Shown piece by piece: positions 46,811 to 55,411 of a stretch of DNA of 64,000 nucleotides. The first letter of the stretch is position 1. Each line of letters starts with the position of its first letter. The DNA comes from Microbacterium sp. SORGH_AS_0888 (lineage in GTDB: Bacteria; Actinomycetota; Actinomycetes; Actinomycetales; Microbacteriaceae), in assembly GCF_030818905.1 (NCBI RefSeq), contig NZ_JAUTAZ010000001.1, positions 372,001 to 436,000 of the forward strand, given 5' to 3'. The notes beneath the pieces were generated by a model. The model saw nothing but the letters and a program-made list of their open reading frames with translations. It did not search any database and had not been told where the DNA came from. The translations under genes were made by a program, and so were the position numbers.

Positions 46811-48166
46811 ATGTCCACACGTAAAGCCGCTGTCGTCGGCGCGGGCCAGACGGGCGCCACTGTGGCGCTCGGGCTGCTCGATGCCGGATTCGACGTCACC
46901 GTCTACAGCGAGCGCGCGCAGCAAGAACTGCGCGACGCAGTGCCCCCGACCGGCACCGCGCTCATCTTCGGCGACGCGCTGAACGCCGAACGGGCTCTGG
47001 GGCTCGACACCTTCGGCGACCGGGCGCCCCATCACGAGGGCCTGCACGCACGCCTCGTCGCCCCGGACGGGTCGGAGCTTCTGGAGTTCGACTCGCCCTT
47101 CTCCGACTTCTGGGGCGTCGCGGTCGACACTCGGCTGAAGGCCGATGAGCGGCTGACCGTATTCCAGGAGCGCGGAGGCCGTTTCGTGGTGGATGCCGTC
47201 ACGCCGGCGTCGCTCGACGGCATCGCCGCGGCGAACGATCTGACCCTCGTCGCAACCGGTCGAAGCGGTCTCTCTGAGCTGTTCCCCGTCGACCCGACAC
47301 GCAGCCCGTACGACCGTCCACAGCGGAGCGTGATCAGCGTCGCCGCACGCGGCCTCGGTTTCGGCCCAGAGGTGTTCGGTCATCGCGGCGGCGGGACCCA
47401 CAGCGCGTTCACGGTCGTCTCGAACGAGGGGGAAGGCTGGTGGGGACCGTTCCTGCACAAGGACGCCGGCCCGGTGTGGTCGTTCCTCGGGTGGGCGCGG
47501 CCCGGCAGCGAGTTCGAGCGGCGCTTCGCGACCGCCGATTCGGCGGCGTCGGCGCTGCGGGTCGTGCAGGACCTCTACCGCGACCATGCCGAGTGGGATC
47601 TGCCGGAGGTGCTGGCTCTCGAGCCGATCGAGGAGGACCCGAAGTCGTGGCTGCGGGGTGCCGTGCGACCTGTCGTGCGGGAGGGGGTCGCGGTCACCTC
47701 CGGCGGTCACCCGGTCGCCGCGATCGGAGACGCGGCCGCCGCCTACGATCCGATCGGAGGGCAGGGCGCCCAAGCAGGCCTGCTCTATGCGCGTCTGCTG
47801 GTGGATGCGGCCACCGAGCACACCGGCGAGTTCGACGCGGACTGGATCCGGCGCCAGTACTCCCGCCATCTCGCGGAGCGTTCCGACCAGGCCAACCGTT
47901 TCACCCGCATCTTCCTGGGCGATCCGGAGTTCGCGGACATCGCGAACGTCCTCTTCGTGGCCGCCGCGGTCTCACCGGTCTTCGCGTCGACCGTGACCGA
48001 CATCATCAAGACCCCGAACCTCATCGAGAACGTCCGCTCAGAACGCGATGCCCTCGCTTTCGTGAGCGACGTGACCGGCACCGATGCAGGCGAGCTGCTG
48101 GCGGGCTTCGCACCCGCAGGCCGTTTCACGCGTTCGAACTACCCGATCGCGTCGCCCGTGTCCTGA
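46811..48166 (+). CDS. StyA-like FAD-dependent monooxygenase
   Basis: A 451-residue flavoprotein of the styrene/indole monooxygenase group. The N-terminal FAD dinucleotide fold is AAVVGAGQTGATVALGLLDAGFDVTVYSE, and the second FAD motif is VAAIGDAAAAYDPIGGQGAQ. SMO enzymes need a separate FAD reductase; none is visible next to it. AAAAGGAG precedes the ATG. It probably forms a unit with the upstream FMN monooxygenase. The 3' end overlaps the convergent MFS gene by 28 bp. Confidence 0.83.
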   Translation: MSTRKAAVVGAGQTGATVALGLLDAGFDVTVYSERAQQELRDAVPPTGTALIFGDALNAERALGLDTFGDRAPHHEGLHARLVAPDGSELLEFDSPFSDFWGVAVDTRLKADERLTVFQERGGRFVVDAVTPASLDGIAAANDLTLVATGRSGLSELFPVDPTRSPYDRPQRSVISVAARGLGFGPEVFGHRGGGTHSAFTVVSNEGEGWWGPFLHKDAGPVWSFLGWARPGSEFERRFATADSAASALRVVQDLYRDHAEWDLPEVLALEPIEEDPKSWLRGAVRPVVREGVAVTSGGHPVAAIGDAAAAYDPIGGQGAQAGLLYARLLVDAATEHTGEFDADWIRRQYSRHLAERSDQANRFTRIFLGDPEFADIANVLFVAAAVSPVFASTVTDIIKTPNLIENVRSERDALAFVSDVTGTDAGELLAGFAPAGRFTRSNYPIASPVS

Positions 48167-49359
48167 CCGGGGGTGGCGGTGGCCGATCGCGCGGCCGCCG
48201 CCACCGCAGCAGCTCCCGTGCTCGTGATGAGGAGTGCGGTCAGAAGGAGCGAGGTCTGCCCGTGGGGGAGGGCGAGCCCACCGGCGGTGGCACCCGCGGC
48301 GACTCCGAGGTTGAGGACCGTCACGACGATGCTTCCGGCGAGAGGGCGGAACGCCGGGCTCGAGAGCCGGAGCACCCGGGCCTGCAGGATCGGGGGGAAC
48401 GCTCCGATCGCGAACCCCCAGACGACGATCCCGGCGATGAAGACCGCCGGCTCGTGGCCGAGGAGGAGGAACGCCAGTCCGACGGCGACGAGTGCGGACG
48501 CACAGAAGAGGGCGGTGCGGGGGAGCCGGTCCGCGGCGACGCCGGAGACGATGACGCCGGCGCCGCCGGTCACCCCAAGGATGAGCAGGATGGCTGGGAT
48601 CGCTGCCGCGCTCAGCCCGTTCCGTCCCGTGACGAGCGCGGTGACGTACGTGAACGCGGCGAAGTGCCCGACCAGCACGAGTCCGCCGCCGACCGCGACG
48701 AACACCACGGCTCGGGCGCTACCGTCCCATGTCGCGGTCGGCTCTCCGACAGCGGGGTCGACGCGGCGGCGGGGCAGGGTCAGCCAGAGCACGGCCGCTG
48801 TGACGGCGAGGATCAGCGAGAGCCCGATCGACACCCAACGCCATCCGGTGTATTCCGCGATCAGTGCGGCAGCGGGGAGACCTGCCAGGCCTGCGAGGGT
48901 GGGCCCGGCCAGCACCAGCGACAGGGCGCGGCCGAGGCGCTGCGGCGCGACGATCGTGGCGACGTACGACACGACGAGCGCCCAGAACAGGCCGTGCGCC
49001 GTCGCCGCGAGGATACGACCCACCAGCGCCACAGTGAAGTCGGGAGCAAGGGCCGTGACGAGGTTCGCCGGGGCGGTCGCCGCGAGGCTGACGGTCAGCA
49101 GCACGGTGCGTGGGACTCTCATGGTGAGCTTGACCAGAGGGATCCCGACGATCGCGATCGTCACGGCCCACGCGCTGACCAGTACCCCGATCGCTCCTTC
49201 GGTGACACCCAGCCCCTGACTCATCGCGCGAAGGAGTCCCGACGGCAGCACCTCGGCGGTGACGGTCCAGAACGTCGCGGCAGTGAGCATCCCCAGCGCT
49301 GGACGCACACGTCGGGCGAGCGGGACGGAACGGGGGTCGGACGGAGCTGTCTGGGTCAC
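48139..49359 (-). CDS. MFS exporter (arabinose-efflux / Cmx type)
   Basis: A 406-residue twelve-helix transporter starting at a GTG. The N-terminal half has VPRTVLLTVSLAATAPANLVTAL and the family pattern of DHA1 drug exporters. It is divergent from a MerR regulator, which probably controls it. Confidence 0.83.
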   Translation of the reverse strand: MTQTAPSDPRSVPLARRVRPALGMLTAATFWTVTAEVLPSGLLRAMSQGLGVTEGAIGVLVSAWAVTIAIVGIPLVKLTMRVPRTVLLTVSLAATAPANLVTALAPDFTVALVGRILAATAHGLFWALVVSYVATIVAPQRLGRALSLVLAGPTLAGLAGLPAAALIAEYTGWRWVSIGLSLILAVTAAVLWLTLPRRRVDPAVGEPTATWDGSARAVVFVAVGGGLVLVGHFAAFTYVTALVTGRNGLSAAAIPAILLILGVTGGAGVIVSGVAADRLPRTALFCASALVAVGLAFLLLGHEPAVFIAGIVVWGFAIGAFPPILQARVLRLSSPAFRPLAGSIVVTVLNLGVAAGATAGGLALPHGQTSLLLTALLITSTGAAAVAAAARSATATPGQDTGDAIG

Positions 49360-49382
49360 GTTGCTACGCTAAACATTCACAT

Positions 49383-49402
49383 CACTGTCAAGGTCAAGGG
49401 TG
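49383..49402. promoter_or_regulatory. MerR-type operator between the exporter and its regulator
   Basis: On the minus strand it reads CACCCTTGACCTTGACAGTG, a dyad with two TTGAC half-sites. Such motifs, read towards the MFS gene, are typical of MerR-regulated promoters with an over-long spacer. It lies in the 70-bp divergent region. Confidence 0.6.
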
Positions 49403-49429
49403 ATGGTGACGGCGGTAGGAAGGGGCGGG

Positions 49430-49807
49430 ATGCGGATCGGCGAGGTGTCACGGCGCACGGGCGTGGCCGCGAGGATGCTGCGCTACTACGAGGAGCAGGA
49501 CCTCCTGCGACCCAGGCGACATCCCAACGGATACCGGGACTACACGGACGTCGACCTCGAACAGGTGGCCACGATCCGGGACCTCAGCAGCGCCGGCGTG
49601 CCGACCCGATTCATCAAGATCGTGCTGGAGCGTCAAGCCGGCACCACCGTATGGACCAGTGCATGCGACGACATCCTCGCCGGCATGGTCCGCGAACAGA
49701 TCGCCGACCTGGACGTCAAGATCGCCAGCCTGACCACGAGCAAGCACGCTCTCTCCCAGTTCCTCGACGAGGCGGCTTCCGGGACCGGCGGTGCAGCGAG
49801 GCGCTGA
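49430..49807 (+). CDS. MerR-family transcriptional regulator
   Basis: A 125-residue protein with the winged-helix IGEVSRRTGVAARMLRYYEEQDLLRPRR at the N-terminus and a C-terminal coiled coil (REQIADLDVKIASLTTSKHALSQFL). There is one Cys, in TSACDDILAG, so this is not a classic metal sensor; it looks like a drug- or aromatic-responsive member. I chose the ATG at 49430; starts at 49400 and 49403 overlap the operator. Confidence 0.87.
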   Translation: MRIGEVSRRTGVAARMLRYYEEQDLLRPRRHPNGYRDYTDVDLEQVATIRDLSSAGVPTRFIKIVLERQAGTTVWTSACDDILAGMVREQIADLDVKIASLTTSKHALSQFLDEAASGTGGAARR

Positions 49808-49935
49808 GCGTCGCGCCACCGCCATGGCAAGCCGACGCGATTGCGGACCCCGGATCCCCGCTGACGAACGCGATCCCGGCGCGCGTGGAGCATGAGAAGG
49901 CTGCGCAGCGTCACGGGAAGCGAGAGACTGGAGGC

Positions 49936-50208
49936 ATGTCCTCCTCGCGTGAGATCCGTCCGTCCAACCCCACGGCATGGGCCGCCTTCTGGTTCGCCCT
50001 CGCCGGTCTCGTGCTCATGCCCATCCCGCTGTTCATCGGCCTGGTCCTCGGCGGCGGTCTCTCGGTCGTGGCCGCCGTGCTCGGCGTGATCGCGCTGCTC
50101 AAGGGGCTCGCGCGCAGTGGCAAGGGCATCGCTCCCGTCGTGTTCGCCGCGATCTTCATCGCTCTCACCTGGGGCGGGATCTCGGTGGGCGGCGGGATCG
50201 TCTGGTGA
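49936..50208 (+). CDS. DUF4190-like small membrane protein
   Basis: A 90-residue protein with two strongly hydrophobic regions (AFWFALAGLVLMPIPLFIGL and PVVFAAIFIALTWGG). GGAGG directly precedes the ATG. The function is unknown. A 922-residue open frame covering it is a non-coding shadow. Confidence 0.7.
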   Translation: MSSSREIRPSNPTAWAAFWFALAGLVLMPIPLFIGLVLGGGLSVVAAVLGVIALLKGLARSGKGIAPVVFAAIFIALTWGGISVGGGIVW

Positions 50209-50212
50209 CGGC

Positions 50213-51220
50213 TCAGCGGCCCCCGCGGTGACGGCGAGGCCCTGCCGTTGCGCGGACGACATCCAGGAGCGCCTCCTCGAGCTCGGGATGGCGGAACCGA
50301 TAACCGGCCATGGTGAGAACCTCGGGTGAGACCCACCTGCTCTTGAGGACGAGCTCCGGCTCGGTGCGCAGGACCCACATGGCCGGTTCCAGCATCCATC
50401 GGAGGGCCGGGAGCCCGATCGGAGCATGGACGGTCCGGCGCAGCGCTCGCATGAGGCCCCGATTGTCGGTCGACTGCGGGCTGACGACGTTGACGGGACC
50501 GGAGATGTCGTCACGGTCTCGGAGGAAGCGCACAGCCCCCACCACGTCGTCGACATGTACCCAGCTGAAGCGTTGGCGTCCGCCGGCGCGATGCCCGCGG
50601 GCTCGGCCGTTGCCGGAGGGATCGCTGCCGATCCCGCGATAGCGGTTGTGGGGGAACCACCAGCCGTCGTACTGCGGTCCGCCCAGGCCTATCCGTGCGA
50701 GTGTGACGAGCGCTCGCGTAGCGGGACCATCGCCGAGGACGATCGCGATCCGAAGCGCGACTCGGCGCGTGCGGGGGAGCTCGCCGTCGAACAGCTCGTG
50801 TTCCCAGTCGCGTGCCACGTCCACCGAGAAGCCCTCGCCGATGACCCCCGTGGTCTCCGTGTTGGCCTGCTCCGTCTCGTGCCGGTAGATCGTGGCGGTG
50901 GACGCATTCAGCCACACCCGCACCGGATGATCGGACGTCGTGATCGCCTCGCGCAGCGCGCGGGTCGTGGTCACCCGGGAGCGGAGGATCTCGTCGCGAT
51001 TGCGGTCGGTGTAGCGGCAGTTGACGGACTTTCCGGCAAGGTTGACGAGCACGTCCGCCCCATCGAGTGCGCGGGCGATGCCGTCCGGGTCATCCCAGCG
51101 GACCGGCCCCGTGCGACCGATGTGGCGTATCTCGTAGCCGTCGTCCTCGAACGCGGCGCTGATGGCGCGCCCGAGGAAGCCCGAGCCGCCGGCGACGACC
51201 GCGAGAGGACGCGTGCTCAC
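50213..51220 (-). CDS. TIGR01777-type NAD(P)-dependent epimerase
   Basis: A 335-residue short-chain epimerase-like protein. The Rossmann start is VVAGGSGFLGRAISAAF and the family motif LVNLAGKSVNCRYTDRNRDEI is clear; the active-site region is NASTATIYRH. A DUF1731 C-terminal segment (VLKSRWVSPEVLTMAGYRFRHP) completes it. GTG at 51220 was chosen as start. The reaction is unknown for this family. Confidence 0.87.
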   Translation of the reverse strand: MSTRPLAVVAGGSGFLGRAISAAFEDDGYEIRHIGRTGPVRWDDPDGIARALDGADVLVNLAGKSVNCRYTDRNRDEILRSRVTTTRALREAITTSDHPVRVWLNASTATIYRHETEQANTETTGVIGEGFSVDVARDWEHELFDGELPRTRRVALRIAIVLGDGPATRALVTLARIGLGGPQYDGWWFPHNRYRGIGSDPSGNGRARGHRAGGRQRFSWVHVDDVVGAVRFLRDRDDISGPVNVVSPQSTDNRGLMRALRRTVHAPIGLPALRWMLEPAMWVLRTEPELVLKSRWVSPEVLTMAGYRFRHPELEEALLDVVRATAGPRRHRGGR

Positions 51221-51237
51221 GATGCCGAGCCTCCCGT

Positions 51238-51762
51238 TCAGCTCGCGGGACGCTGGATCACCAGCAGCCCCTGCTTCGTGTCGGAGACGGTGACCCACCC
51301 GTCACCGAACTGGTAGGTCATGCCGTAGCCGTCGGCGTCCGTGTTGAAGGTCGTGGCGGAGTCCTGCGTCACGTATCCACCGTCCAGCTCGTGCCAGCCG
51401 TCCTTGAGCAGCTGGGCGCGGGCCGCGTCGGCGTCGGCCGCGTCGATCCGCGCCCAGCCGTAGATCTGGACGTGGTCGCTCGCGACGGAGTAGTCGCCCC
51501 ATTGGCACCAGAGCCCGCCGGGCACCTCGATGTTCCCGATGCGGAACGTGTCGGTCTCGGCGGTCCAGTTGTGCGAGGTCAGGCTCTCGACCAGGTCGGA
51601 GCGGATGAGCGTCTCGCACGTCGGAGCGGGCACGGCGTCCGGCGTCGGCGTCACGGTCACTCCGGACGAGCCGTGGACGACCGGCGGCTGGCTCGTGCAG
51701 CCTGCGACCAGGACGAGGGATGCGGCGACCGCGGCGACGACCACGGCCCGCCGGAGGATCAT
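51238..51762 (-). CDS. Hypothetical lipoprotein
   Basis: A 174-residue secreted lipoprotein: signal RAVVVAAVAASLVLVAGC with the lipobox cysteine at about residue 22, a Thr/Pro linker, then a small globular domain with two cysteines (APTCETLI and GGLWCQWGD). The start overlaps the stop of the hisN-like gene. The family is not recognised. Confidence 0.75.
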   Translation of the reverse strand: MILRRAVVVAAVAASLVLVAGCTSQPPVVHGSSGVTVTPTPDAVPAPTCETLIRSDLVESLTSHNWTAETDTFRIGNIEVPGGLWCQWGDYSVASDHVQIYGWARIDAADADAARAQLLKDGWHELDGGYVTQDSATTFNTDADGYGMTYQFGDGWVTVSDTKQGLLVIQRPAS

Positions 51763-52565
51763 CCGGCGTCCGTCTCTGCGGCGAAGAAACGGAGGAACGG
51801 CTCGTGCAGCGCGCCGTTGGTCGCGAGGACCGAGCGTGCGCCGATCGTGTCGGCGCCGTCGAAGGCGGTGATGCGTCCGCCCGCCTCGGTGACGATGGGC
51901 CACTGGGCTGCGATGTCGTACTCCTTGACGTCGAACTCCGCCACCATCTCCAGGCGACCCTCCGCGAGCAGCATGTAGGGCCAGGCGTCGCCGTAGCCGC
52001 GGTCACGCCACACCGCACGGCTCAGACGGATCAGATCGTCGGCGCGGCCGACCTCATCCCACTGCTCGATGCTCTGGAAGCTCACGCTCGCGCGGGCGAG
52101 CGTGTCGACGTCGGATACATGGATGCGTCGCGCACCGTCGGAGGAGTTCGTCCAGGAGCCGAGGCTCGTCGCCGCCCACCAGCGACGCCCGATCGCGGGC
52201 TGGCTGACCACACCCACCTGCGGCACGCCGTCGATCGCCAGCGCGATGAGCGTCGTCCACATGGGGATGCCGCGCATGTAGTTGTGGGTGCCGTCGATCG
52301 GATCGATGATCCATCGGCGCGAGCCCTCGCCCTCGGAACCGAACTCCTCGCCGAACACGCCGTCCGACGGGCGTTCGGCATGCAGCACATCGCGGATCGC
52401 GCGCTCTGCGGCGATGTCCGCCGCGGTCACGAACGTGGCATCCGGCTTGGCCTGGACGTCGAGATCGTCGGCATCGAAGCTGGCCATCGTCACGGCGTCG
52501 GCGGCATCCGCGAGGCGCAGGGCGAGATCGAGATCGGCGGCGAGCGAGTCGTGGGGGGACGTCAC
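51759..52565 (-). CDS. hisN: Inositol-monophosphatase-family phosphatase, HisN-like
   Basis: A 268-residue Mg-dependent phosphatase. FGEEFGSEGEGSRRWIIDPIDGTHNYMRG holds the metal site (Glu and the DPIDGT aspartates), and WPIVTEAGGRITAFDG the C-terminal motif. It most resembles actinobacterial histidinol-phosphatase HisN, but a role as myo-inositol phosphatase cannot be excluded. GTG start at 52565. Confidence 0.82.
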   Translation of the reverse strand: MTSPHDSLAADLDLALRLADAADAVTMASFDADDLDVQAKPDATFVTAADIAAERAIRDVLHAERPSDGVFGEEFGSEGEGSRRWIIDPIDGTHNYMRGIPMWTTLIALAIDGVPQVGVVSQPAIGRRWWAATSLGSWTNSSDGARRIHVSDVDTLARASVSFQSIEQWDEVGRADDLIRLSRAVWRDRGYGDAWPYMLLAEGRLEMVAEFDVKEYDIAAQWPIVTEAGGRITAFDGADTIGARSVLATNGALHEPFLRFFAAETDAG

Positions 52566-52686
52566 CGTGCCAGACTACCCGGCCCTTCCGACGCGCCGAG
52601 GGCTCATCCCCGGCTCGATTCGCGCCGACGCGAACTCGATGCTAGTGTTGACCCTCGGTTCGCCTCGCTCCACCGAGGCGGATCAT

Positions 52687-52762
52687 GCACCTCTAGCTCA
52701 ATCGGCAGAGCAACTGACTCTTAATCAGTGGGTTCTGGGTTCGAGTCCCAGGGGGTGCACCA
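52687..52762 (+). tRNA. tRNA-Lys (CUU), used as integration site
   Basis: Cloverleaf with anticodon CTT in ACTGA-CTCTTAA-TCAGT, acceptor GCACCTC with GGGGTGC, and an encoded CCA (52760-52762). The 3' part from 52715 is duplicated at 63232-63277, so an element has integrated here and regenerated the gene. Confidence 0.95.
52715..52760 (+). repeat. Attachment site attL
   Basis: 46 bp covering the anticodon arm to the acceptor end of tRNA-Lys, identical to 63232-63277. Identity ends after GTGCAC, where this copy continues CACC and the other TACC. Confidence 0.93.
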
Positions 52763-52766
52763 CCCT

Positions 52767-52810
52767 AGAAACGCCCGGTCAGATGAGTATTCGTCTGGCT
52801 GGGTGTTTCT
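52767..52810. terminator. Terminator inside the element, next to attL
   Basis: An 18-bp stem (52767-52784 with 52793-52810, four G-T pairs) and an 8-nt loop. It can terminate tRNA-Lys from the left and, on the other strand, the integrase transcript. Confidence 0.75.
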
Positions 52811-52825
52811 GCTTTCTCGGTGCTC

Positions 52826-54070
52826 TCATGCCCCTGCGGGCACAGTTGCGGGCACACCTGTGCGCGCAGAGGGCGGGAGGAGGGCCAGGCCGCCCATCAC
52901 CGCGGTGCGGGCACGGTCGCCCACGAGGTGCGCGTACAGGTCGCGCGTGATCTGCGAGTTGGAGTGACCCATAACCTTGGACACCACGGTCAGGTCCTCC
53001 CCGGACGCCAGCATGAGCGAGGCGAACAGGTGCCGCAGATCGTGCAGGCGCTGAGGCCGCAGCCCTGCCTGCTTCACCAGCGGGCCGAGCACTCGCGACG
53101 GGTATTCGGGGAAGCAGTCCGAGCCATCGGCCATCGTGAACACGCGGTCACCGGTCACCTCGATGCCTGCCGCCACCGCTGCGTCGCGCTCCTGCGCCTG
53201 GCGTAGCTGCCACGCGAGGAGAGCGCCCACGGCGCGGTCGGTCAGCGGCACGGTGCGGTCCTGGCCCGCGTCGGTCTTGACCGTCTGTTCCAGCACCTTG
53301 TCGCCGACGCGCACGAGCTGCTGCCGAACCACGAGCTGCGGAGCGTCGCCACCCAGTCGCACGTCGCGCCACCGCAGGCCGACCAGCTCACCGCGGCGCA
53401 TGCCGGTCATCACCGCCAGCTCGAACAGAGCGCCCAGCCGGTGCTGTGCTGCGGTGTCCAGGAATCGCCCCGCCTCCTCCAGCGTCCAGGGCTCCACGCG
53501 CCTCGTGGTGACCTTGGGGAGCTTCACCGAGGCCGCGGGGTTCGTCTCGATGAGATCGAGCTGCACGGCGGCAGCCAGACCGCTGCGGAGAGTCGCATGC
53601 GCTCGGCGGATGGCCACCGATCCGCGCCCCGCCTCGGCCATGTGATCGACCCACTGCGCGACGTGCGCGCGCCGGATCGTGTCCAGCTTCATCGCGCCCA
53701 GTTCGGGCACCACGTAGTCGTCGGCGTAGCGGCGGTACTCCCGCAGCGTGGTCGCTTTCAGCTCCTCGGTGCGCTCGGCTCGTGCCAGCCAAGTGGTCAT
53801 GTGCTCGGCGAGCGTGGGCACCTCGAACCGCAGCACACCGCGCCGCAGCTTGCGCACCACCTCGTCGCGGGCGGCCTCGGCCTCGGCCTTGGTCGCAAAC
53901 CCACTGCGCTTCACCATGCGCCGCTTGCCCGTCGCCGGGTCGCTGCCCGCGCTCACGCGGAACTCCCAGACGCCGTGGCGCGAGCCGCCCAGCTTGGTGC
54001 AGCGGGAGCCCAGCGCCTTGCCCTCGTCGTCGCGGCAGTAGCAGCGGCGGCCTATCCCGTCACGCGCCAT
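52826..54070 (-). CDS. Tyrosine integrase
   Basis: A 414-residue site-specific recombinase. An N-terminal Cys/His-containing AP2-like arm-binding region (RRCYCRDDEGKALGSRC) is followed by a SAM-like core-binding domain. The catalytic domain has Arg in GMRRGELVGLRW, the His-x-x-Arg-type segment LHDLRHLFASLML, and the nucleophile Tyr in QITRDLYAHL. I place the start at ATG 54070, because AGGAGG lies 8 nt upstream; a GTG at 54079 is too close to it. It lies beside attL, as usual. Confidence 0.93.
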   Translation of the reverse strand: MARDGIGRRCYCRDDEGKALGSRCTKLGGSRHGVWEFRVSAGSDPATGKRRMVKRSGFATKAEAEAARDEVVRKLRRGVLRFEVPTLAEHMTTWLARAERTEELKATTLREYRRYADDYVVPELGAMKLDTIRRAHVAQWVDHMAEAGRGSVAIRRAHATLRSGLAAAVQLDLIETNPAASVKLPKVTTRRVEPWTLEEAGRFLDTAAQHRLGALFELAVMTGMRRGELVGLRWRDVRLGGDAPQLVVRQQLVRVGDKVLEQTVKTDAGQDRTVPLTDRAVGALLAWQLRQAQERDAAVAAGIEVTGDRVFTMADGSDCFPEYPSRVLGPLVKQAGLRPQRLHDLRHLFASLMLASGEDLTVVSKVMGHSNSQITRDLYAHLVGDRARTAVMGGLALLPPSARTGVPATVPAGA

Positions 54071-54138
54071 CGCCGTCACCTCCTCTTGTGGTCGTGTTCT
54101 CGTGCATTGCGTGCTCCTCTCTCGGTTGGTTTCCGGGT

Positions 54139-54651
54139 TTACTTGCGGTCGGTCGTGCGCTCGGGTGTGCTGCCTTGGGACTGGCGCAGCGACTGAACGC
54201 GCAGACGCATCGCCCCGCTGTGCAGTTCGTCCAGGCTCTCGGTCAGGGCCTCTGCTCGGCTTACGGCGTCGGCGGCGAGCTGCGCGAGGTGGTCCACCCC
54301 GTCCGCGTCGTGGGGAAGTGGCTGCACCTCGTCCCGCGTCACGACCGTGCCACCCAGCACCTCGTCGCCCTTTCCTCGCTTGCCGCCGATCACCACGGCG
54401 TCGATGTCGTCGGGCACCAGCAGCAGTGCGCCGGGCAGCACGCCAAGCTCTACCGCCAGCGCGACGATCTCGGCGGCCGTGAACTCGCGTCGGCCGTTCT
54501 CGGCCGCCGACATCGTGGCTGACGACCAGGCGGCAACTCCCAGGCGGTCGGCGACTCTCGCGCCCAGCTCGACTTGAGACAGACCCTCCCGTGCAGAGCG
54601 CAGTCGGCGGACGTTTCGCCCGACCACCTCCTGTATCAGCGTTGCACTCAT
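54139..54651 (-). CDS. XRE-family repressor of the element
   Basis: A 170-residue protein. NVRRLRSAREGLSQVELGARVADRLG followed by TMSAAENGRREFTAAEIVALA is an HTH_3 domain; the C-terminal part is helical, with no LexA-like protease motif. AGGTGAG precedes the ATG at 54651. It is divergent from the AlpA-like genes and probably keeps the element silent. Confidence 0.82.
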   Translation of the reverse strand: MSATLIQEVVGRNVRRLRSAREGLSQVELGARVADRLGVAAWSSATMSAAENGRREFTAAEIVALAVELGVLPGALLLVPDDIDAVVIGGKRGKGDEVLGGTVVTRDEVQPLPHDADGVDHLAQLAADAVSRAEALTESLDELHSGAMRLRVQSLRQSQGSTPERTTDRK

Positions 54652-54669
54652 CTCACCTCCAGCAATATG

Positions 54670-54713
54670 TGTGTAGACACAGCTTGACACAGATGCATGA
54701 CCCGTGCCAGCAT
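54670..54713. promoter_or_regulatory. Divergent control region of the element
   Basis: TGTGTAGACACA (54670-54681) is a dyad with a central AG, and the half-site GACACAG occurs again in overlapping form downstream. TTGACA (54684-54689) and CAGCAT (54708-54713), 18 nt apart, form a plausible promoter for the rightward genes. The layout suits a repressor operator. Confidence 0.55.
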
Positions 54714-54819
54714 TGATCTCGCCGCAAGATGCCAGTGCAGGGACGGGAGCCCTACTGGTGAGACGCCGGGCGCGCTCGTGGCTTCGTTGATTCATTTCCG
54801 AAGCTGAGAGGACTCCCGC

Positions 54820-55047
54820 ATGGGCACCACAGATGCCACTCCTGCGGCCAAGCGCCCACTGGCGCTCTCCGAGATCGCGGGGCGCGCCACCATCAGCGTG
54901 GAGGAGGCGGGCCGCGTGTTCGGCCTTTCCCGCCCCGCCGCGTACGCCGCTGTCCATCGGGGCGAGATTCCGGTGCGCCGGTTCGGTCGCCGCATGGTCG
55001 TGCCCGTCCCGGCGTTGCTGACCCTCCTGGAAGCGGGCGAGCAGTGA
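54820..55047 (+). CDS. Small HTH protein, AlpA/excisionase-like (1)
   Basis: A 75-residue winged-helix protein: ISVEEAGRVFGLSRPAAYAAVHRGEIPVRRFGRRMVVPVPALLTLL is an HTH_17 fold. Such proteins act as excisionases or as AlpA-type activators in satellites. It overlaps the next gene by GTGA. Confidence 0.8.
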   Translation: MGTTDATPAAKRPLALSEIAGRATISVEEAGRVFGLSRPAAYAAVHRGEIPVRRFGRRMVVPVPALLTLLEAGEQ

Positions 55048-55301
55048 CCACCGCGGCACCCAATCCGCAGCTCTCGCTCTCTGTGGAGGAGACGGCGACC
55101 CTGCTGGGGGCTGGGCTGCGTCAGACCTATGAGGCGGTCCGCAGGGGTGACATCCCCGCCGTGAAGATCGGCGCGCGCTGGTACGTCAAGGCCGCCGCGC
55201 TCTACGCGATGTTCGGCACTGACGAGGCTGCGCTGCGCCCGCAGAGTGCCCGCAGCGCCGCAGAACCGCATGATTCCGGGCCTATCGAGCCCACCGTCTG
55301 A
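55044..55301 (+). CDS. Small HTH protein, AlpA/excisionase-like (2)
   Basis: An 85-residue HTH_17 protein: LSVEETATLLGAGLRQTYEAVRRGDIPAVKIGARWYVKAAAL. It is similar in design to the preceding one, so one may be the excisionase and the other an activator. The gap 55302-55411 holds no gene. Confidence 0.8.
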   Translation: MTTAAPNPQLSLSVEETATLLGAGLRQTYEAVRRGDIPAVKIGARWYVKAAALYAMFGTDEAALRPQSARSAAEPHDSGPIEPTV

Positions 55302-55411
55302 CCACCGATCAGATACCGACTACCCAGTGCACGCGCCATCGACCACCACCACGAGGAGCACCAACGGTGAACGAGACGCGAGCCAACACGAGCGCGGAGA
55401 GGAGGGCTGAC

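Noticed and set aside
47440..50208. A 922-codon open frame on the plus strand
   Set aside because: It crosses the StyA-like, MFS and MerR genes in other frames and has a random Arg/Gly-rich composition.
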